Of a stretch of DNA of 64,000 nucleotides, positions 35,503 to 45,917 are shown in pieces. Source of the DNA: Actinomycetota bacterium. Its GTDB lineage: Bacteria; Actinomycetota; Acidimicrobiia; Acidimicrobiales; AC-14. The stretch spans positions 19,002-83,001 of the forward strand of contig JBFMCT010000012.1 in assembly GCA_040754375.1 (NCBI GenBank). The letters are read 5' to 3'. The translations under genes were made by a program, and so were the position numbers. Position 1 is the stretch's first letter; every line of letters begins with the position of its first letter. The notes under the pieces are model-generated. The model did no database searches. It saw only the letters and a list, made by a program, of their open reading frames with translations, and was not told the DNA's origin.

Positions 35503-35586
35503 CAGCTAAACCTCACTGCCTTTCGGGGTTCTCGGTATCGCCGAAGGCTAACGCCGGTCCTCCCCCCCTGCAAGGAGCCCCACGGG
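35503..35586 (-). promoter_or_regulatory. Structured 5' leader of the NlpC/P60 gene
   Basis: On the minus strand this 84-base gap can fold GCCTTCG against CGAAAGGC (one bulged A) around an ACCGAGAACC loop, directly upstream of the GAGGT ribosome site. Cell-wall hydrolase genes of actinobacteria are often under cyclic-di-AMP riboswitches, but I do not find that consensus here and the leader is too short. Treat it as an unassigned RNA element. Confidence 0.3.
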
Positions 35587-37938
35587 TTACGCGACGACGG
35601 CCGGTTCGCCCTCGGGATCGGGCAACTCGACGTGGCCCTCCACGTCGACCCGGGGCAGCACCCGGTCGAGCCACCGGGGCAGCCACCAGTTGCGGTCCCC
35701 CAGCAGCTCCATGGTGGCCGGCACGAGCAGCATTCGCACCACGGTGGCGTCGAGCAGGATGGCAGTGGCCAGGCCCGTCCCCATCAGCTTCACGACCCGG
35801 TCGGGCTCGAGGATGAAGCTGCCGAAGATGAACACCATGATGGCGGCCGCGGCGGTGATGACCTTGGCGGTGGCGGCCAGGCCGTCGGCCACCGAGGTCC
35901 GGCTGTCGCCCGTGCGCCGCCACTCCTCGCGCACCCTCGACAGCAGGAACACCTCGTAGTCCATCGACAGGCCGAACACGATGGCGAACAGCATCATCGG
36001 CGCCCAGGGCTCGATGGGCGCCGGTTGCACGCCCGTCAAGGCGCTCAGCCAACCCCACTGGAAGAGGGCGACGACGATGCCGTAGGCCCCGCCGATGGAC
36101 AGCAGGTTCATGATCACGGCCTTGACCGGCACCAGGACCGAGCGGAACACGGCCATCAGCAGCAGGAACGACAGGGTGAGCACGACCCCGAAGAACAGCG
36201 GGAGCCGCGACGTGAGGAAGTCGGCGAAGTCGGAGTTCACGGCCACCGTGCCGGTCACGGCCACCTGGAGGCCGGTGGACTGGGCCACGGGCGGCAGCAG
36301 GTCGTCGCGCAGCCGGTCCAGGAGCTGGGCGGTGGCTTCCTCCTGGGGCCCGCTGGTCGGCACCAGGTTCCACAGCACGGCCGTGGGGCGGTCGGGGTCG
36401 TTGGGGTTGGGGGGCGAGATGAAGGCCACCCCTCGGTCGCCCGAGAGGGCCCGGTTGACGGCCTCGAAGTCGACCGGCCCTCGACCCTCGGGGACCTCGG
36501 CCACCAGCAGCAGGGGCCCGTTGAAACCGGGCCCGAAACCCTCGACGAGCAGGTTGTAGGCCTGCTTGGTGGTGGTGCTGTCGGCGTAGTTGCTCTCGTC
36601 GGAGAACCCGAGGCGCAGGGCCAGCATGGGCAGGGCAAGCACGATCAGGGCCACGGTGGCCCCCAGGGCGGCCGTCCAGGGCCGGCGCTGGATGACCCGG
36701 CTCCACCGGTAGGCCAGGGTCTGGCGCAGCGGCTTGGGCGGGCGGCGCTTCAGCTCCCGCCGCAGGGGCCGGGCGAAGAACCCGGCGATGAGCACGACGG
36801 CGGCCAGGGGGAGGCCGACGGTGAGGGGGGCGAACTTCAGGCCGAAGCCCACCAGGGCGATGGCCACCAGGCCGGCGGCGATCACGCCCCGCCAGCGGGT
36901 GACCTCGATCTTGTGGCCCGCGAACCCGAGCAAGGCGGGCAGCAGGGTCATCGACGCCACCACCGTCACGAACACGACCGAGGCTGCGCCCACCGATAGG
37001 CCCTGGACGAAGCTCACGCCCATGAGCAGCATGCCCAGCAGGGAGATGATCACCGTCGTCCCCGCGAAGAGCACCGACCGGCCGGCGGTGTCGAGGGCGA
37101 TCGTCACCGACTCCCTCACGGTGTGCCCGGAGTGGAGCTGCTCGCGGTAGCGGGTGACGATGAGCAGGGCGTAATCGATGCCGACCCCGAGGCCGATCAT
37201 GATGCCCAGGAAGGTGGCGAAGTCGGGGATGGTCAGTAGCTGGCTGAGCAGGCTGATGAGGGTGACGCCGATGCCTATGCCGAACAGGGCCACGCCGATG
37301 GGCAGGCCCATGGCCAGGACCGAGCCGAAGGCCACGATCAGGATGACGATGGCGAAGCCCAGGCCGATGATCTCCGACGACGGCTCCTCAAAGGGGGCGA
37401 AGATGATCCCCCCCAGCTCGACCTCCAGGCCGGCGATGGGTGGGGCGTCGGCTTCGATCTCCCGGCCGATCTCGTTGGCCCGCTCGAAGTTGATGTTCTC
37501 GGGCAGCTCGACGGTGGCATAGGCGATCTGGCCGGTCGACGACACCTGGCGCTCGCCCTCGGGCGTGTAGGGGCTGACTACCCGCCTCACCTCGGCGATG
37601 GCGGCCACCTCGTCGAACAGGGCCGACATGGCCCGCTGCACGGCCGGGTCGTCGACGCCCTGGGAGGCCCGGAACACGATGGTCCCCGACTGGCCCGTGC
37701 CCTGGCCGCCGAACCGGGCCTCGAGGATGTCGAAGCCCCGCTTGGACTCCACGTCGGGCAGGCTGAACTCGTCCCGGAAGGCCGAACCGACCGAACTGGA
37801 CAGGGCGCCGAACATGACCAGCGCGCCCAGCCACAGGGCGAGCACCGCCTTGCGGTGGTCGTGGCACCACGACCCGAGGCGGGCGAAGCGCGACGGGCGG
37901 CCCGGCGGCGCGTCGGCCGGTGGTCTGGTCTTGCTCAC
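35587..37938 (-). CDS. MMPL family RND transporter
   Basis: A 783-residue RND-superfamily exporter of the MmpL type with 12 transmembrane helices, two large extracytoplasmic loops, and duplicated MMPL halves. Helix motifs [15 protein letters not shown] (first half) and [18 protein letters not shown] (second half) carry the proton-relay Asp-Tyr pairs. Substrates are lipids or hydrophobic compounds. GTG 37938 has an AGGAGGGG ribosome site. The longer upstream frame lies over the fumC region and is not coding. Its promoter region is shared divergently with fumC. Confidence 0.92.
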   Translation of the reverse strand: MSKTRPPADAPPGRPSRFARLGSWCHDHRKAVLALWLGALVMFGALSSSVGSAFRDEFSLPDVESKRGFDILEARFGGQGTGQSGTIVFRASQGVDDPAVQRAMSALFDEVAAIAEVRRVVSPYTPEGERQVSSTGQIAYATVELPENINFERANEIGREIEADAPPIAGLEVELGGIIFAPFEEPSSEIIGLGFAIVILIVAFGSVLAMGLPIGVALFGIGIGVTLISLLSQLLTIPDFATFLGIMIGLGVGIDYALLIVTRYREQLHSGHTVRESVTIALDTAGRSVLFAGTTVIISLLGMLLMGVSFVQGLSVGAASVVFVTVVASMTLLPALLGFAGHKIEVTRWRGVIAAGLVAIALVGFGLKFAPLTVGLPLAAVVLIAGFFARPLRRELKRRPPKPLRQTLAYRWSRVIQRRPWTAALGATVALIVLALPMLALRLGFSDESNYADSTTTKQAYNLLVEGFGPGFNGPLLLVAEVPEGRGPVDFEAVNRALSGDRGVAFISPPNPNDPDRPTAVLWNLVPTSGPQEEATAQLLDRLRDDLLPPVAQSTGLQVAVTGTVAVNSDFADFLTSRLPLFFGVVLTLSFLLLMAVFRSVLVPVKAVIMNLLSIGGAYGIVVALFQWGWLSALTGVQPAPIEPWAPMMLFAIVFGLSMDYEVFLLSRVREEWRRTGDSRTSVADGLAATAKVITAAAAIMVFIFGSFILEPDRVVKLMGTGLATAILLDATVVRMLLVPATMELLGDRNWWLPRWLDRVLPRVDVEGHVELPDPEGEPAVVA

Positions 37939-38076
37939 GGGCGGTCCCCTCCTGCTCTCACCCCGTGGACGGGGCAGCTCCCTCAGATCCCATCGCCCCC
38001 CAGCGCGGCCCCAGGATGGCACGTTCGCATACGGTCCGTTAGTCGACCGCGCGAGCGCCAGCGAGCCGGGCGGGGA

Positions 38077-38110
38077 TGGGGAGCACGGCGGCGCCGTGCT
38101 CCCCAGGCAG
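38077..38110. repeat. Intergenic hairpin repeat, copy 2
   Basis: A perfect 13-bp stem, TGGGGAGCACGGC (38077-38089) and GCCGTGCTCCCCA (38093-38105), with loop GGC, followed by GGCAG. It shares GGGGAGCACGGC, GCCGTGC and CCCCAGGCA with the element at 7911-7957. It lies between the divergent MMPL and fumC genes. Confidence 0.65.
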
Positions 38111-38155
38111 GTGGAATTGGGCGGCCGGCCCGGTGGGGCCGGTAGTTTGCCGGCT

Positions 38156-39538
<1,383 letters not shown>

Positions 39539-39627
39539 ACATCCCCAGTTCCACAGCTTTGCCCCCTTGTGCTCCACAGGGCCGAGGACCGAGGCTTGTC
39601 GGTGGTGAGGTGCGGGGAGGCCGTCCA

Positions 39628-39837
39628 GTGGTCGTAGACGGGCCGACGCTCGCGACCGAGCTGCGCCGGCGGCGGGTCCGCCCCAAGTCGGTGGCAGACG
39701 GCGTGGAGGCGGTCCAGCGTTCGACGTGGATAGCCGGCGACCTGCGAGCCGCCGACACCGCCTTGCTGGTGCTGGCGGCGTTGAGCCTCACCCCCGGCGA
39801 GGAGGAACCGGCGAACGCCTGGCCCGACCAGGCCTGA
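39628..39837 (+). CDS. Small hypothetical protein, 69 residues
   Basis: A short frame with gene-like codon usage: VDGPTLATELRRRRVRPKSVADGVEAVQRSTWIAGDL then a hydrophobic-acidic tail. GTG 39628 follows GGGGAGG at 39614-39620 with good spacing. The 90 bases before it, after fumC, show no other gene. No family is recognised. Confidence 0.45.
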   Translation: MVVDGPTLATELRRRRVRPKSVADGVEAVQRSTWIAGDLRAADTALLVLAALSLTPGEEEPANAWPDQA

Positions 39838-39875
39838 GCCCCTGCTGGCCGGGGCTGTCCCCCTGTGCCGTTCCC

Positions 39876-40400
39876 CTAGACCTGGGGGAGCGGCGCGCCC
39901 TCGAAGGGGGCCGGGTCCTTGGGGCCGGGGATCAGGGGGTGGCTCCAGCGGACGATGCGGGCCAGCTCGACAGCCAGTGCCCGCCAGGCGGGCGGGTCCC
40001 AGCCTTCGGCCGCGTTCACCACCTGGCCGTCCATCCCCAGGTGGACGGCGGCCGGCAGCGAGCTCAGCCCGAACGCCTTGATGGCCGTCAGCTCGGGGTC
40101 GACGAACGTCAGCACCTCCCGGGCCCAGCGCCCGAGCAGGCGGCGGGCGTCCTCGGGGTAGCCGGCCACCAGCCAGGCGACCCGGCAGTCGGACTGCTCG
40201 TAGTTGGACAGGATGCGGGCGGCGGTGGGCACGATCCAGGCGCTGCGGTCACGGTTGGGGTCGACGGCGACTACGAAGAGGTGGAACGTCGTGAGCCAAC
40301 CCCGCACGGGCCGGCCCGGGCCTGTGATCGGTGTCAGCACCAGATCAGGCGGAGGGTTGGTGATCACGGCGCCGAAACCTAGCAACTCCCGCCCGCCCAC
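39876..40400 (-). CDS. Thioredoxin-fold hypothetical protein
   Basis: A 174-residue protein with a thioredoxin-like pattern: a hydrophobic strand (FHLFVVAVDPNRDRSAWIVPTAARIL), a second strand (CRVAWLVAG), and LSSLPAAVHLGMDGQVVNAAEGW, where the SLP stands for the cis-proline loop followed by a strand and turn. The CxxC motif is absent, so it is not a typical redox enzyme. It is divergent from the DUF2269 gene with only 14 bases between starts. Confidence 0.6.
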   Translation of the reverse strand: MGGRELLGFGAVITNPPPDLVLTPITGPGRPVRGWLTTFHLFVVAVDPNRDRSAWIVPTAARILSNYEQSDCRVAWLVAGYPEDARRLLGRWAREVLTFVDPELTAIKAFGLSSLPAAVHLGMDGQVVNAAEGWDPPAWRALAVELARIVRWSHPLIPGPKDPAPFEGAPLPQV

Positions 40401-40414
40401 TACTGTTCGTCGCC

Positions 40415-40924
40415 ATGGGTACGACAGGTGGGCTATACCGGGTCCTTCTCCTCCTCCACATCTTCACGGCCATCGCCGGCTTCGGCGTCACCATCCTGGC
40501 CCCCGCCTTCGGGGCCCAGGCCAAGGCCCGCCGGGGCCGCGAGGGGGTGGCCATCGCCGAGGCGACCTACAAGGTCACGTCGACCTACGCGGAGTGGCTC
40601 ATCTACTCCGTCCCGGTGTTCGGCATCCTGCTCGTGCTCACCAGCGAGGACTCCTGGCAGTTCAGCCAGACGTGGATCTCGATGTCGTTCCTCTTCTACA
40701 TCGTGGCCATCGGGCTGGTCCACGGCCTGCACATGCCCAACATCAAGAAGATGAACGGGCTGATGGCCGAGATGGCCGACGGCCCACCCCCGGGATCGTC
40801 GGGGCCGCCGCCCCAGGTGGCCGAGCTCGAGGCCCGGGGCCGCAAGGCGGCCCTGGTGGGCGGTGTGCTCAACCTGCTGCTGGTGGCCATCTTGGTCATG
40901 ATGATCTGGAAGCCGGGCGCCTGA
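40415..40924 (+). CDS. DUF2269-type integral membrane protein
   Basis: A 169-residue protein with four transmembrane segments (LYRVLLLLHIFTAIAGFGVTIL, WLIYSVPVFGILLVL, SMSFLFYIVAIGLVHGL, AALVGGVLNLLLVAILVMMIW). The opening LLLHI pattern with a membrane His is typical of DUF2269. Function is unknown. The small gene at 40950 follows 25 bases downstream. Confidence 0.75.
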   Translation: MGTTGGLYRVLLLLHIFTAIAGFGVTILAPAFGAQAKARRGREGVAIAEATYKVTSTYAEWLIYSVPVFGILLVLTSEDSWQFSQTWISMSFLFYIVAIGLVHGLHMPNIKKMNGLMAEMADGPPPGSSGPPPQVAELEARGRKAALVGGVLNLLLVAILVMMIWKPGA

Positions 40925-40949
40925 CGGCCGTCGGTAACGTCGGGGGCTG

Positions 40950-41783
40950 ATGCACCCGATCGAACGGATGCGGGCCGTGGCCCGCGCCGGCCGCCAGGAA
41001 CCCTCCCTCCTGGCCCGGGAGGCGGCCGCCGCCCTGGCTGGCTGGGAGGCCGGTCCGGCCCCGCTGGTGACCGCCTGCCGGCGCCTCGTCGACCGTCAGC
41101 CCGACTGCGGCCCGCTGTGGTGGGTGGCGGCCCGGGTGCTGGCGGCCGCCGACCCCGGGGCCGAGGCCCGGCGGGCAGCCACAGACCTGGCCCGTGACGC
41201 CACGCCGTCACGGTTGGCCGAGGCCCTGGCCGAGGACACCACCGTCGTGGTCGTGGGGTGGCCCGAGCACGCGGGAGAAGCCCTTCTCGACCGCGGGGAC
41301 GTCACCGTACTGGTCGTCGACGCCGGGGGCGGCACTTTCGACGACGCCGGGGGGGCCGTTGCCTGGCTGCGGCGGGCGGGCAGCGACGCCGAGATCGTGC
41401 CTCCGTCGGGGGCGGCGGCCGCGGTGGCGGCCGCCGGGGCCGCGGGCGGGCCCGTCTTGGTGGAGGCCCTGGCCGTGGGCCCGGATGGGTTCGTGGCCAC
41501 CGCCGGGACGGCCGGGGTGGCCGCCGTGGCCGGCCGGATGGGCGTCCCCGTGTGGCTGGTAGCCGGCGAGGGCCGGGTACTGCCCGGTGGCCTGTGGGCC
41601 GCCGTGGGCGCCCGCCTAGCCCGCCGGGGGTCACCGTGGTACGCCGAGAGCGAGGTCGTCCCCCTGGACTGGGCGACGGTGGCGGTGGGCCCCGAGGGCC
41701 GGGCCGCTCCCGCCGAGCTGGCGGGACGGCCGACGTGCCCGCCCGCCCCCGAGCTCGAGGCCCTCCGAGACGAGCTCCGGTGA
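40950..41783 (+). CDS. eIF-2B/MtnA-like (ISOCOT-fold) protein
   Basis: A 277-residue protein whose C-terminal half matches the eIF-2B alpha/beta/delta and methylthioribose-1-phosphate isomerase fold: ...VLVEALAVGPDGFVATAGTAG (the substrate-binding Asp/Gly loop region), VPVWLVAGEGRVLP and a WYAESEVVPLDW segment. The N-terminus is helical. The catalytic Cys of MtnA is not obvious, so activity cannot be assigned. GTGA overlap with the glycosyltransferase gene suggests a joint function. Confidence 0.7.
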   Translation: MHPIERMRAVARAGRQEPSLLAREAAAALAGWEAGPAPLVTACRRLVDRQPDCGPLWWVAARVLAAADPGAEARRAATDLARDATPSRLAEALAEDTTVVVVGWPEHAGEALLDRGDVTVLVVDAGGGTFDDAGGAVAWLRRAGSDAEIVPPSGAAAAVAAAGAAGGPVLVEALAVGPDGFVATAGTAGVAAVAGRMGVPVWLVAGEGRVLPGGLWAAVGARLARRGSPWYAESEVVPLDWATVAVGPEGRAAPAELAGRPTCPPAPELEALRDELR

Positions 41784-42592
41784 CCGACGAGCCGCCGGGC
41801 CCGGCTCACCGGCCCGAGCCGCCGGCCTACCGGCCCGAGCCGCCGGGCCCGGCCTACCGGCCCGAGCCGCCGGGCCCGGCCTACCGGCCCGAGCCGCCGG
41901 CCCCGCCCGGGCCGGTCATCGACGCCGTGATCCCGGCTCGCAACGAGGTCGCCACGGTGGCCGCCGTGGTCGAGGCCTGCCTGGCGTGCGAGCACACGTC
42001 GGAGGTCATCGTCGTCGACGACGGGTCCTCCGACGGGACGGCCGAGGCCGCCCTGGCGGCGGGCGCCAAGGTGGTCCGCCGGGAGGTGAGCAGCGGGTCC
42101 AAGGGGGCGGCCATGGCCGCCGGGGTGGCCGCCAGTGGGGCCGACGCCTTCCTGTTCTGCGACGCCGACTGCCTCGGATTGCGGCCCGAGCACCTCGACG
42201 CCATCTGCCGGCCGGTCCTGGAAGGGCGGGCGGCCATGTCGGTGGGGTGGTTCGACTACGGGTGGTGGAACCCGGTCGTGCGGGTGATGGCCCCGACCAG
42301 CGGGGAGCGGCTCGTGCCCCGGTGGGTGTGGGACGGCGTGGCTCCCGAGCGCCGCCAGGGCTACGACATCGAGGTCATGCTCAACGAGGTCGTGTGCGAG
42401 GGCCGCCTGCCCGTGACCGTGCGCACGATGGCGGGCGTCACCCACCGCACCAAGCGGGAGAAGTACGGCCCCCGCCAGGGGCGCCGGGAGACGTGGCGCA
42501 TGTTCTGGCACCTCATCGGCCTGCCGGTGCGGGGCGTAGTGCGCTGGCGGACCTACTGGTTCCTATGGCGTGACATGACCATCGAACACTGA
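41780..42592 (+). CDS. GT2-family glycosyltransferase with repetitive Pro-rich N-terminus
   Basis: A 270-residue GT-A enzyme. The nucleotide-binding start IDAVIPARNEVATVAAVV is followed by VIVVDDGSSDGTAEAAL and the metal site AFLFCDADC. The acceptor region has MSVGWFDYGWWNPVV, and the C-terminus is basic (THRTKREKYGPRQGRR). It resembles glucosyl-3-phosphoglycerate-synthase-type GT2/GT81 enzymes. The first ~40 residues are tandem RPEPPGPAY units. The donor sugar is unknown. Confidence 0.82.
   Translation: MTDEPPGPAHRPEPPAYRPEPPGPAYRPEPPGPAYRPEPPAPPGPVIDAVIPARNEVATVAAVVEACLACEHTSEVIVVDDGSSDGTAEAALAAGAKVVRREVSSGSKGAAMAAGVAASGADAFLFCDADCLGLRPEHLDAICRPVLEGRAAMSVGWFDYGWWNPVVRVMAPTSGERLVPRWVWDGVAPERRQGYDIEVMLNEVVCEGRLPVTVRTMAGVTHRTKREKYGPRQGRRETWRMFWHLIGLPVRGVVRWRTYWFLWRDMTIEH
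41825..41905. repeat. Three tandem 27-bp units in the glycosyltransferase N-terminus
   Basis: Three near-perfect 27-bp copies (41825-41851, 41852-41878, 41879-41905) plus a divergent partial copy just upstream encode AYRPEPPGP units. The in-frame minisatellite forms a disordered leader before the GT-A domain. Confidence 0.9.
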
Positions 42593-42621
42593 GCAGGCTC
42601 GACGGCCGGGCGGTTCAGAAA

Positions 42622-42680
42622 GGCTGGTGTCTTTCGCGTTCGGCGCTAGGCGCCGAGGCGCCCGAGCTGCCCCTGACCAA
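42622..42680. repeat. Dispersed intergenic element, copy A
   Basis: GGCTGGTGTCTTTCGCG is followed by a hairpin, TCGGCGC (42640-42646) and GCGCCGA (42650-42656), then GAGCTGCCCCTGAC. A second copy lies at 60795-60852 with the same flanks and a different but equally perfect hairpin. It sits between convergent genes, so it may act as a terminator; the conserved flanks suggest a defined mobile or RNA element. Confidence 0.6.
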
Positions 42681-42719
42681 CACCTTTGCAGTGTCGCCGC
42701 GCCGGGACGCCAACCAGAA

Positions 42720-43424
42720 CTAGAGGGCCTGGCCGTGGGCCTCGGCGGCCGCCGCGATGATGCGGCGGGCGTCGATGGCGGCGGCCACGATGGCGGCCGA
42801 CGGCAGGCTGAGCAGGGCCCACCCCACGGCCGGCTGGGCCAGCCCGGCACCGAAGGCGATCAGGGTGCCAACCTGGCCGCCGACCACCCACAGCAGGAAC
42901 CAGCGCAGGACCAGCGGCTTGTCGGGGTGGCCGTCGGGCAGGAGGTCGGAGACCGAGCCGTAGGGCCACCACAGGTTGAGGACCGGGACTATGAACCCGG
43001 CCACCCCGGCCGCCGGCGTCCGCCGGGCGGGCAGGCCCAGCGCCTGGGCGTTGGCCGCCGAACGGGCGAACCAGACCAGGAACAGGATGCCGGTCACGAC
43101 CCCGATCCCGCCCACCACCTGCAGGAGCGTCTCGACGCCCGTACCCCAGGGCTCGGAGGCCAGCGGCCGGCCGGTGTCCTCGGCCCGCCGGATCTCATCG
43201 ACGAACCACCGGACGGCCAACAACCCGCCGGCCATGGACACGATCTGGGCGGGGGCGGCGACCAGCAGGGCGGTGCGGGCCCAGCGGGCGATCCCGGTTT
43301 CGTCCTCGGGGACGGTGGCCGACGAGGTCGGGCTGCGGTCGGCGGTCCAGGCTGCCCCGTCCCACCACCGCATTCCCCCCTGGCCGGACGGGTCGGGGTA
43401 CCAGCCGGCGGGGGCCAGGTTCAC
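42720..43424 (-). CDS. DUF2510/DUF4328 membrane protein
   Basis: A 234-residue protein. The N-terminus is a DUF2510 module (APAGWYPDPSGQGGMRWWDGAAWT), a small actinobacterial Trp-rich domain. Four transmembrane helices follow with the DUF4328 pattern (VWFARSAANAQALG, IVPVLNLWWPYGSVSDLL). The GTG start overlaps the TGA of the RDD-protein gene. The genes probably act together in the envelope; function is unknown. Confidence 0.85.
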   Translation of the reverse strand: MNLAPAGWYPDPSGQGGMRWWDGAAWTADRSPTSSATVPEDETGIARWARTALLVAAPAQIVSMAGGLLAVRWFVDEIRRAEDTGRPLASEPWGTGVETLLQVVGGIGVVTGILFLVWFARSAANAQALGLPARRTPAAGVAGFIVPVLNLWWPYGSVSDLLPDGHPDKPLVLRWFLLWVVGGQVGTLIAFGAGLAQPAVGWALLSLPSAAIVAAAIDARRIIAAAAEAHGQAL

Positions 43425-44533
43425 CACTGGGCCGGCCTGGCGCCCATCGGGGTGGCCGGCCCCGCAGCCATGGCGGGCCCGCTCGACGGGGACCCGGCCG
43501 AGACCTCGACCACGACGGCGTTGACCGACTTGTCGTGCCACGTCTGGCGGCGCCTGTCCCACAAGGGCGAGAGCAGGTTGAGCACACCGGGGAGGAAGAG
43601 CATCGCCCACAGCACGCCCGCGACCAGCCGGCGGGCGAAGGCCAGCCCGTAGCCGATGGGGGCGCCGGTGTCGGCGTCCTGGAGCCGCAGGCCCATGGCC
43701 ATCTTGCCGACGGTCGCCCCCCGGCTGCCCTCCATGACGATGTAGTAGGCGAACGAGCCGGCGATGAGCACCGCCCAGACGGCCATCAGCAGCCCGGGGT
43801 TGGTGACGACGATCTCGTCGGTGACGGGGTCGACGGTCGCCGTGCCGCCGGCCAGCGTGAGCAGGATGCCAGAGGGGACGCTGAGCACCGCCCAGTCGAT
43901 GAGAGCCGCGACGGCCCGCTTCCACCAAGGGCCGTAGGTCACCGACGACCACGTCGGCGAGGGCGCCGGCGAGGGCGTCGGCGGGGGCGGTGGTGGCGGG
44001 TAGGCCGTGGTGCCGGTGGCCGCGGCCGGGGGCGGGTAGTACGCGCCCGCCGGAGGTGGGCCGCCTTGGCGGTCAGACGCCACGGGCGGCGGCCAAGCGG
44101 CCCGCTCGGTCGCCTGGCGGTGGGCCGCGGCAGCCACGCCGGCCCACTGGGCGGCAACGTCACCGGTGCCCGGAGCGGCCTCGGGGGCCGGGGCCGCCGT
44201 AGCCGCAGGCGGGCGGGACCGGTCGAGTTCGGGGCCAGGGCGGGCGACCGGCGGGGCCTTCGGGCCGGCCGCGGGCGGCGGCGGGGTAGCGCGGGGTCGC
44301 CAACTCGAGGCCGGTGACGAGCCGGCAACCGGGGCGTCGGCGTTCTCGGCGGCCATGCGGCGGGCAGCCGCCGCCAGCAATGAGGCTGCGCCCCGGTCCT
44401 GGTCGTCCCCGCCCGGGCCTGGTCCCGCCCCGGGTGAAGCTGCGGGCCGCCGGCGAGGAGCGGGCCCGGGCCTGGGGGCTCCTCGGGGGGGTGTGGCGCG
44501 CCTGCGCCCGGTGTCGTCCATGTTCGTCTCCAT
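43421..44533 (-). CDS. RDD family membrane protein with long Pro/Ala-rich N-terminus
   Basis: A 370-residue protein: ~210 residues of disordered Pro/Ala-rich sequence, then an RDD domain (YGPWWKRAVAALIDWAVL with the Arg-Asp signature, GATVGKMAMGLRLQD, RRQTWHDKSVNAVVV) spanning three to four helices. RDD proteins include some Na+/H+ antiporters, but function here is unknown. ATG 44533 is chosen; MDD at 44521 is an alternative. It is coupled to the DUF2510 gene. Confidence 0.85.
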   Translation of the reverse strand: METNMDDTGRRRATPPRGAPRPGPAPRRRPAASPGAGPGPGGDDQDRGAASLLAAAARRMAAENADAPVAGSSPASSWRPRATPPPPAAGPKAPPVARPGPELDRSRPPAATAAPAPEAAPGTGDVAAQWAGVAAAAHRQATERAAWPPPVASDRQGGPPPAGAYYPPPAAATGTTAYPPPPPPPTPSPAPSPTWSSVTYGPWWKRAVAALIDWAVLSVPSGILLTLAGGTATVDPVTDEIVVTNPGLLMAVWAVLIAGSFAYYIVMEGSRGATVGKMAMGLRLQDADTGAPIGYGLAFARRLVAGVLWAMLFLPGVLNLLSPLWDRRRQTWHDKSVNAVVVEVSAGSPSSGPAMAAGPATPMGARPAQW

Positions 44534-44816
44534 CCGTCGCAGCGCGCCGCGCCGCCTCTCTGTGGCCGGCGGCGGCACCCTCGGCCGGTTGCCGCGACGT
44601 TCGCCGTTCCCGGTGGCTATCGGCGGGGCCGGCCGAGCGCTTTAGCCGGGGAGGGGGCCCGGCTGGCAAGGCCGTGAACGAAGGCGGCGGGGGCGGGCCG
44701 AGGGGAAGTGGCGGCAACTGGCCCGCAGCCGACCTGGTGCCGTGCCTCGCCCCCACCGCTTCGTCACCTGTTCAACGAACGGGGCCGGCCGGAGGTTTAC
44801 CTGCCGGCCGCTGGAG
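44534..44816. other. Intergenic region without a recognisable gene
   Basis: No frame here has convincing gene structure. A GGCCGGC...GCCGGCC inverted pair at about 44788-44812 could terminate the methyltransferase gene that ends at 44817 on the minus strand. The stretch probably contains the promoter of the RDD gene. Confidence 0.5.
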
Positions 44817-45461
44817 TCAGGCCGGGCGGCGGGCGACCACGGTCACCAGGGGCGGGAGGACGACGGGGTCGTCGCCCGGGTCGGCCCCGGTCAGCTCGGC
44901 CAGGTAGTCACGCACCGGCCCGGCCCCGGCCCCGGCCTGGGACTCGGCCCAGGCGTCGACCACCACCAGGCCGGCTTCGGCGGCCAGGGCGGGCAGCAGG
45001 GCACCCACGTCGGGATGGCGGGCACCGGGCATCGACAGGGGGCGACCCCCCACCCGGCCCGCCGAGGTGACCGGTTCCTGGGCCACCACCCAGCCCCCGG
45101 GCCGCACGGCCTGGCCCATCCGGGCCAGGGCCACGACCGGTTCGACCACGTGCATGAGCAGGAACCGGCAGAAGGCCAGGTCGACCTGTTCGGGCAGCAG
45201 GAGCTCCTCGGCGGCCTGGGTGATGGCCACCACCTGGCTGTGGGCGGCCGCCGCCTCAGCCGCCGCGTCGCGGGCCGCGGGGTCGCGGTCGACGGCATAG
45301 ACCCGCCCGTCGCGCCCCACGACCTCGGCCAGGGCCACGCTCACGTCCCCTCCGCCCGCCCCCACGTCGACGCACCGCCAGCCCTCGCGTAGGCCCAGGC
45401 GGTCGAGGGCGGTCGACAGCGGCCGGCGGTAGACATCGTTGCGGAGCCCTAGCTCGATCAG
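44817..45461 (-). CDS. Class I SAM-dependent methyltransferase
   Basis: A Rossmann methyltransferase of about 214 residues: motif I VDVGAGGGDVSVAL, acidic end YAVDRD, motif IV region VDLAFCRFLLMHV, and the post-motif AVRPGGWVVAQEP. The start is unusual. The best-placed ribosome site (TGGAGGA) precedes a CTG at 45461, while the nearest TTG (45509) lacks one. The upstream frame loses similarity. The substrate is unknown. Confidence 0.78.
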   Translation of the reverse strand: MIELGLRNDVYRRPLSTALDRLGLREGWRCVDVGAGGGDVSVALAEVVGRDGRVYAVDRDPAARDAAAEAAAAHSQVVAITQAAEELLLPEQVDLAFCRFLLMHVVEPVVALARMGQAVRPGGWVVAQEPVTSAGRVGGRPLSMPGARHPDVGALLPALAAEAGLVVVDAWAESQAGAGAGPVRDYLAELTGADPGDDPVVLPPLVTVVARRPA

Positions 45462-45579
45462 AAAAAATCCTCCACAGTGCTGGCGCTTCTCGCCCCACCC
45501 CGTCCACAATGAGTCGAACGACCTATTGACAACCGACGCCTGAGACAGCGGGTCGTGGCGACCAAGGAGGCCGGTACCG

Positions 45580-45912
45580 GTGCGAGTGGCAGAGCTGCAG
45601 ATCTGGGAAGCCCCACGCGAGATGTGGCTTCGCTCGATGTTAGTGGTGGCCATCCTCGTACTCAACATCGGCGACATCGTGTCCACCGAGATGTCGATGG
45701 CCCGGGGTGGCATCGAGATCAACCCCCTGTCCGGCTGGCTGATCGAGAACGGGGTGCTGACCCACACCAAGATGTCGGTCGTGGCCTTCATCGCCGTGGC
45801 CGCCGCGGCTGCCGCCGGCCACCGCAAGGTGTCCAACCTCCTGTGGATGGTGGCCGGCTTCTACTTCGTGGTCGTGGGCGCCAACACCGTCCAGCTCCTG
45901 CTGTACGGGTAG
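45580..45912 (+). CDS. DUF5658-type small membrane protein
   Basis: A 110-residue protein with three hydrophobic segments (RSMLVVAILVLNIGDIVSTEMSM, KMSVVAFIAVAAAAAAG, LLWMVAGFYFVVVGANTVQLLL). The NIGDIVST and INPLSGWLIE patterns fit DUF5658. GTG 45580 follows a strong AAGGAGG at 45563-45569. Function is unknown. Confidence 0.7.
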   Translation: MRVAELQIWEAPREMWLRSMLVVAILVLNIGDIVSTEMSMARGGIEINPLSGWLIENGVLTHTKMSVVAFIAVAAAAAAGHRKVSNLLWMVAGFYFVVVGANTVQLLLYG

Positions 45913-45917
45913 CGAGG

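Noticed and set aside
35503..35586. Cyclic-di-AMP (ydaO-type) riboswitch
   Set aside because: The gap is too short and the conserved blocks of that riboswitch could not be found.
35140..36999. Plus-strand frame of 619 codons opposite the NlpC and MMPL genes
   Set aside because: It spans two real minus-strand genes and is His/Gln/Gly-rich without domains.
39549..39580. DnaA-box-like TTCCACA and TCCACAG repeats after fumC
   Set aside because: They do not match the 9-mer consensus, and no dnaA, dnaN or parAB genes are near.
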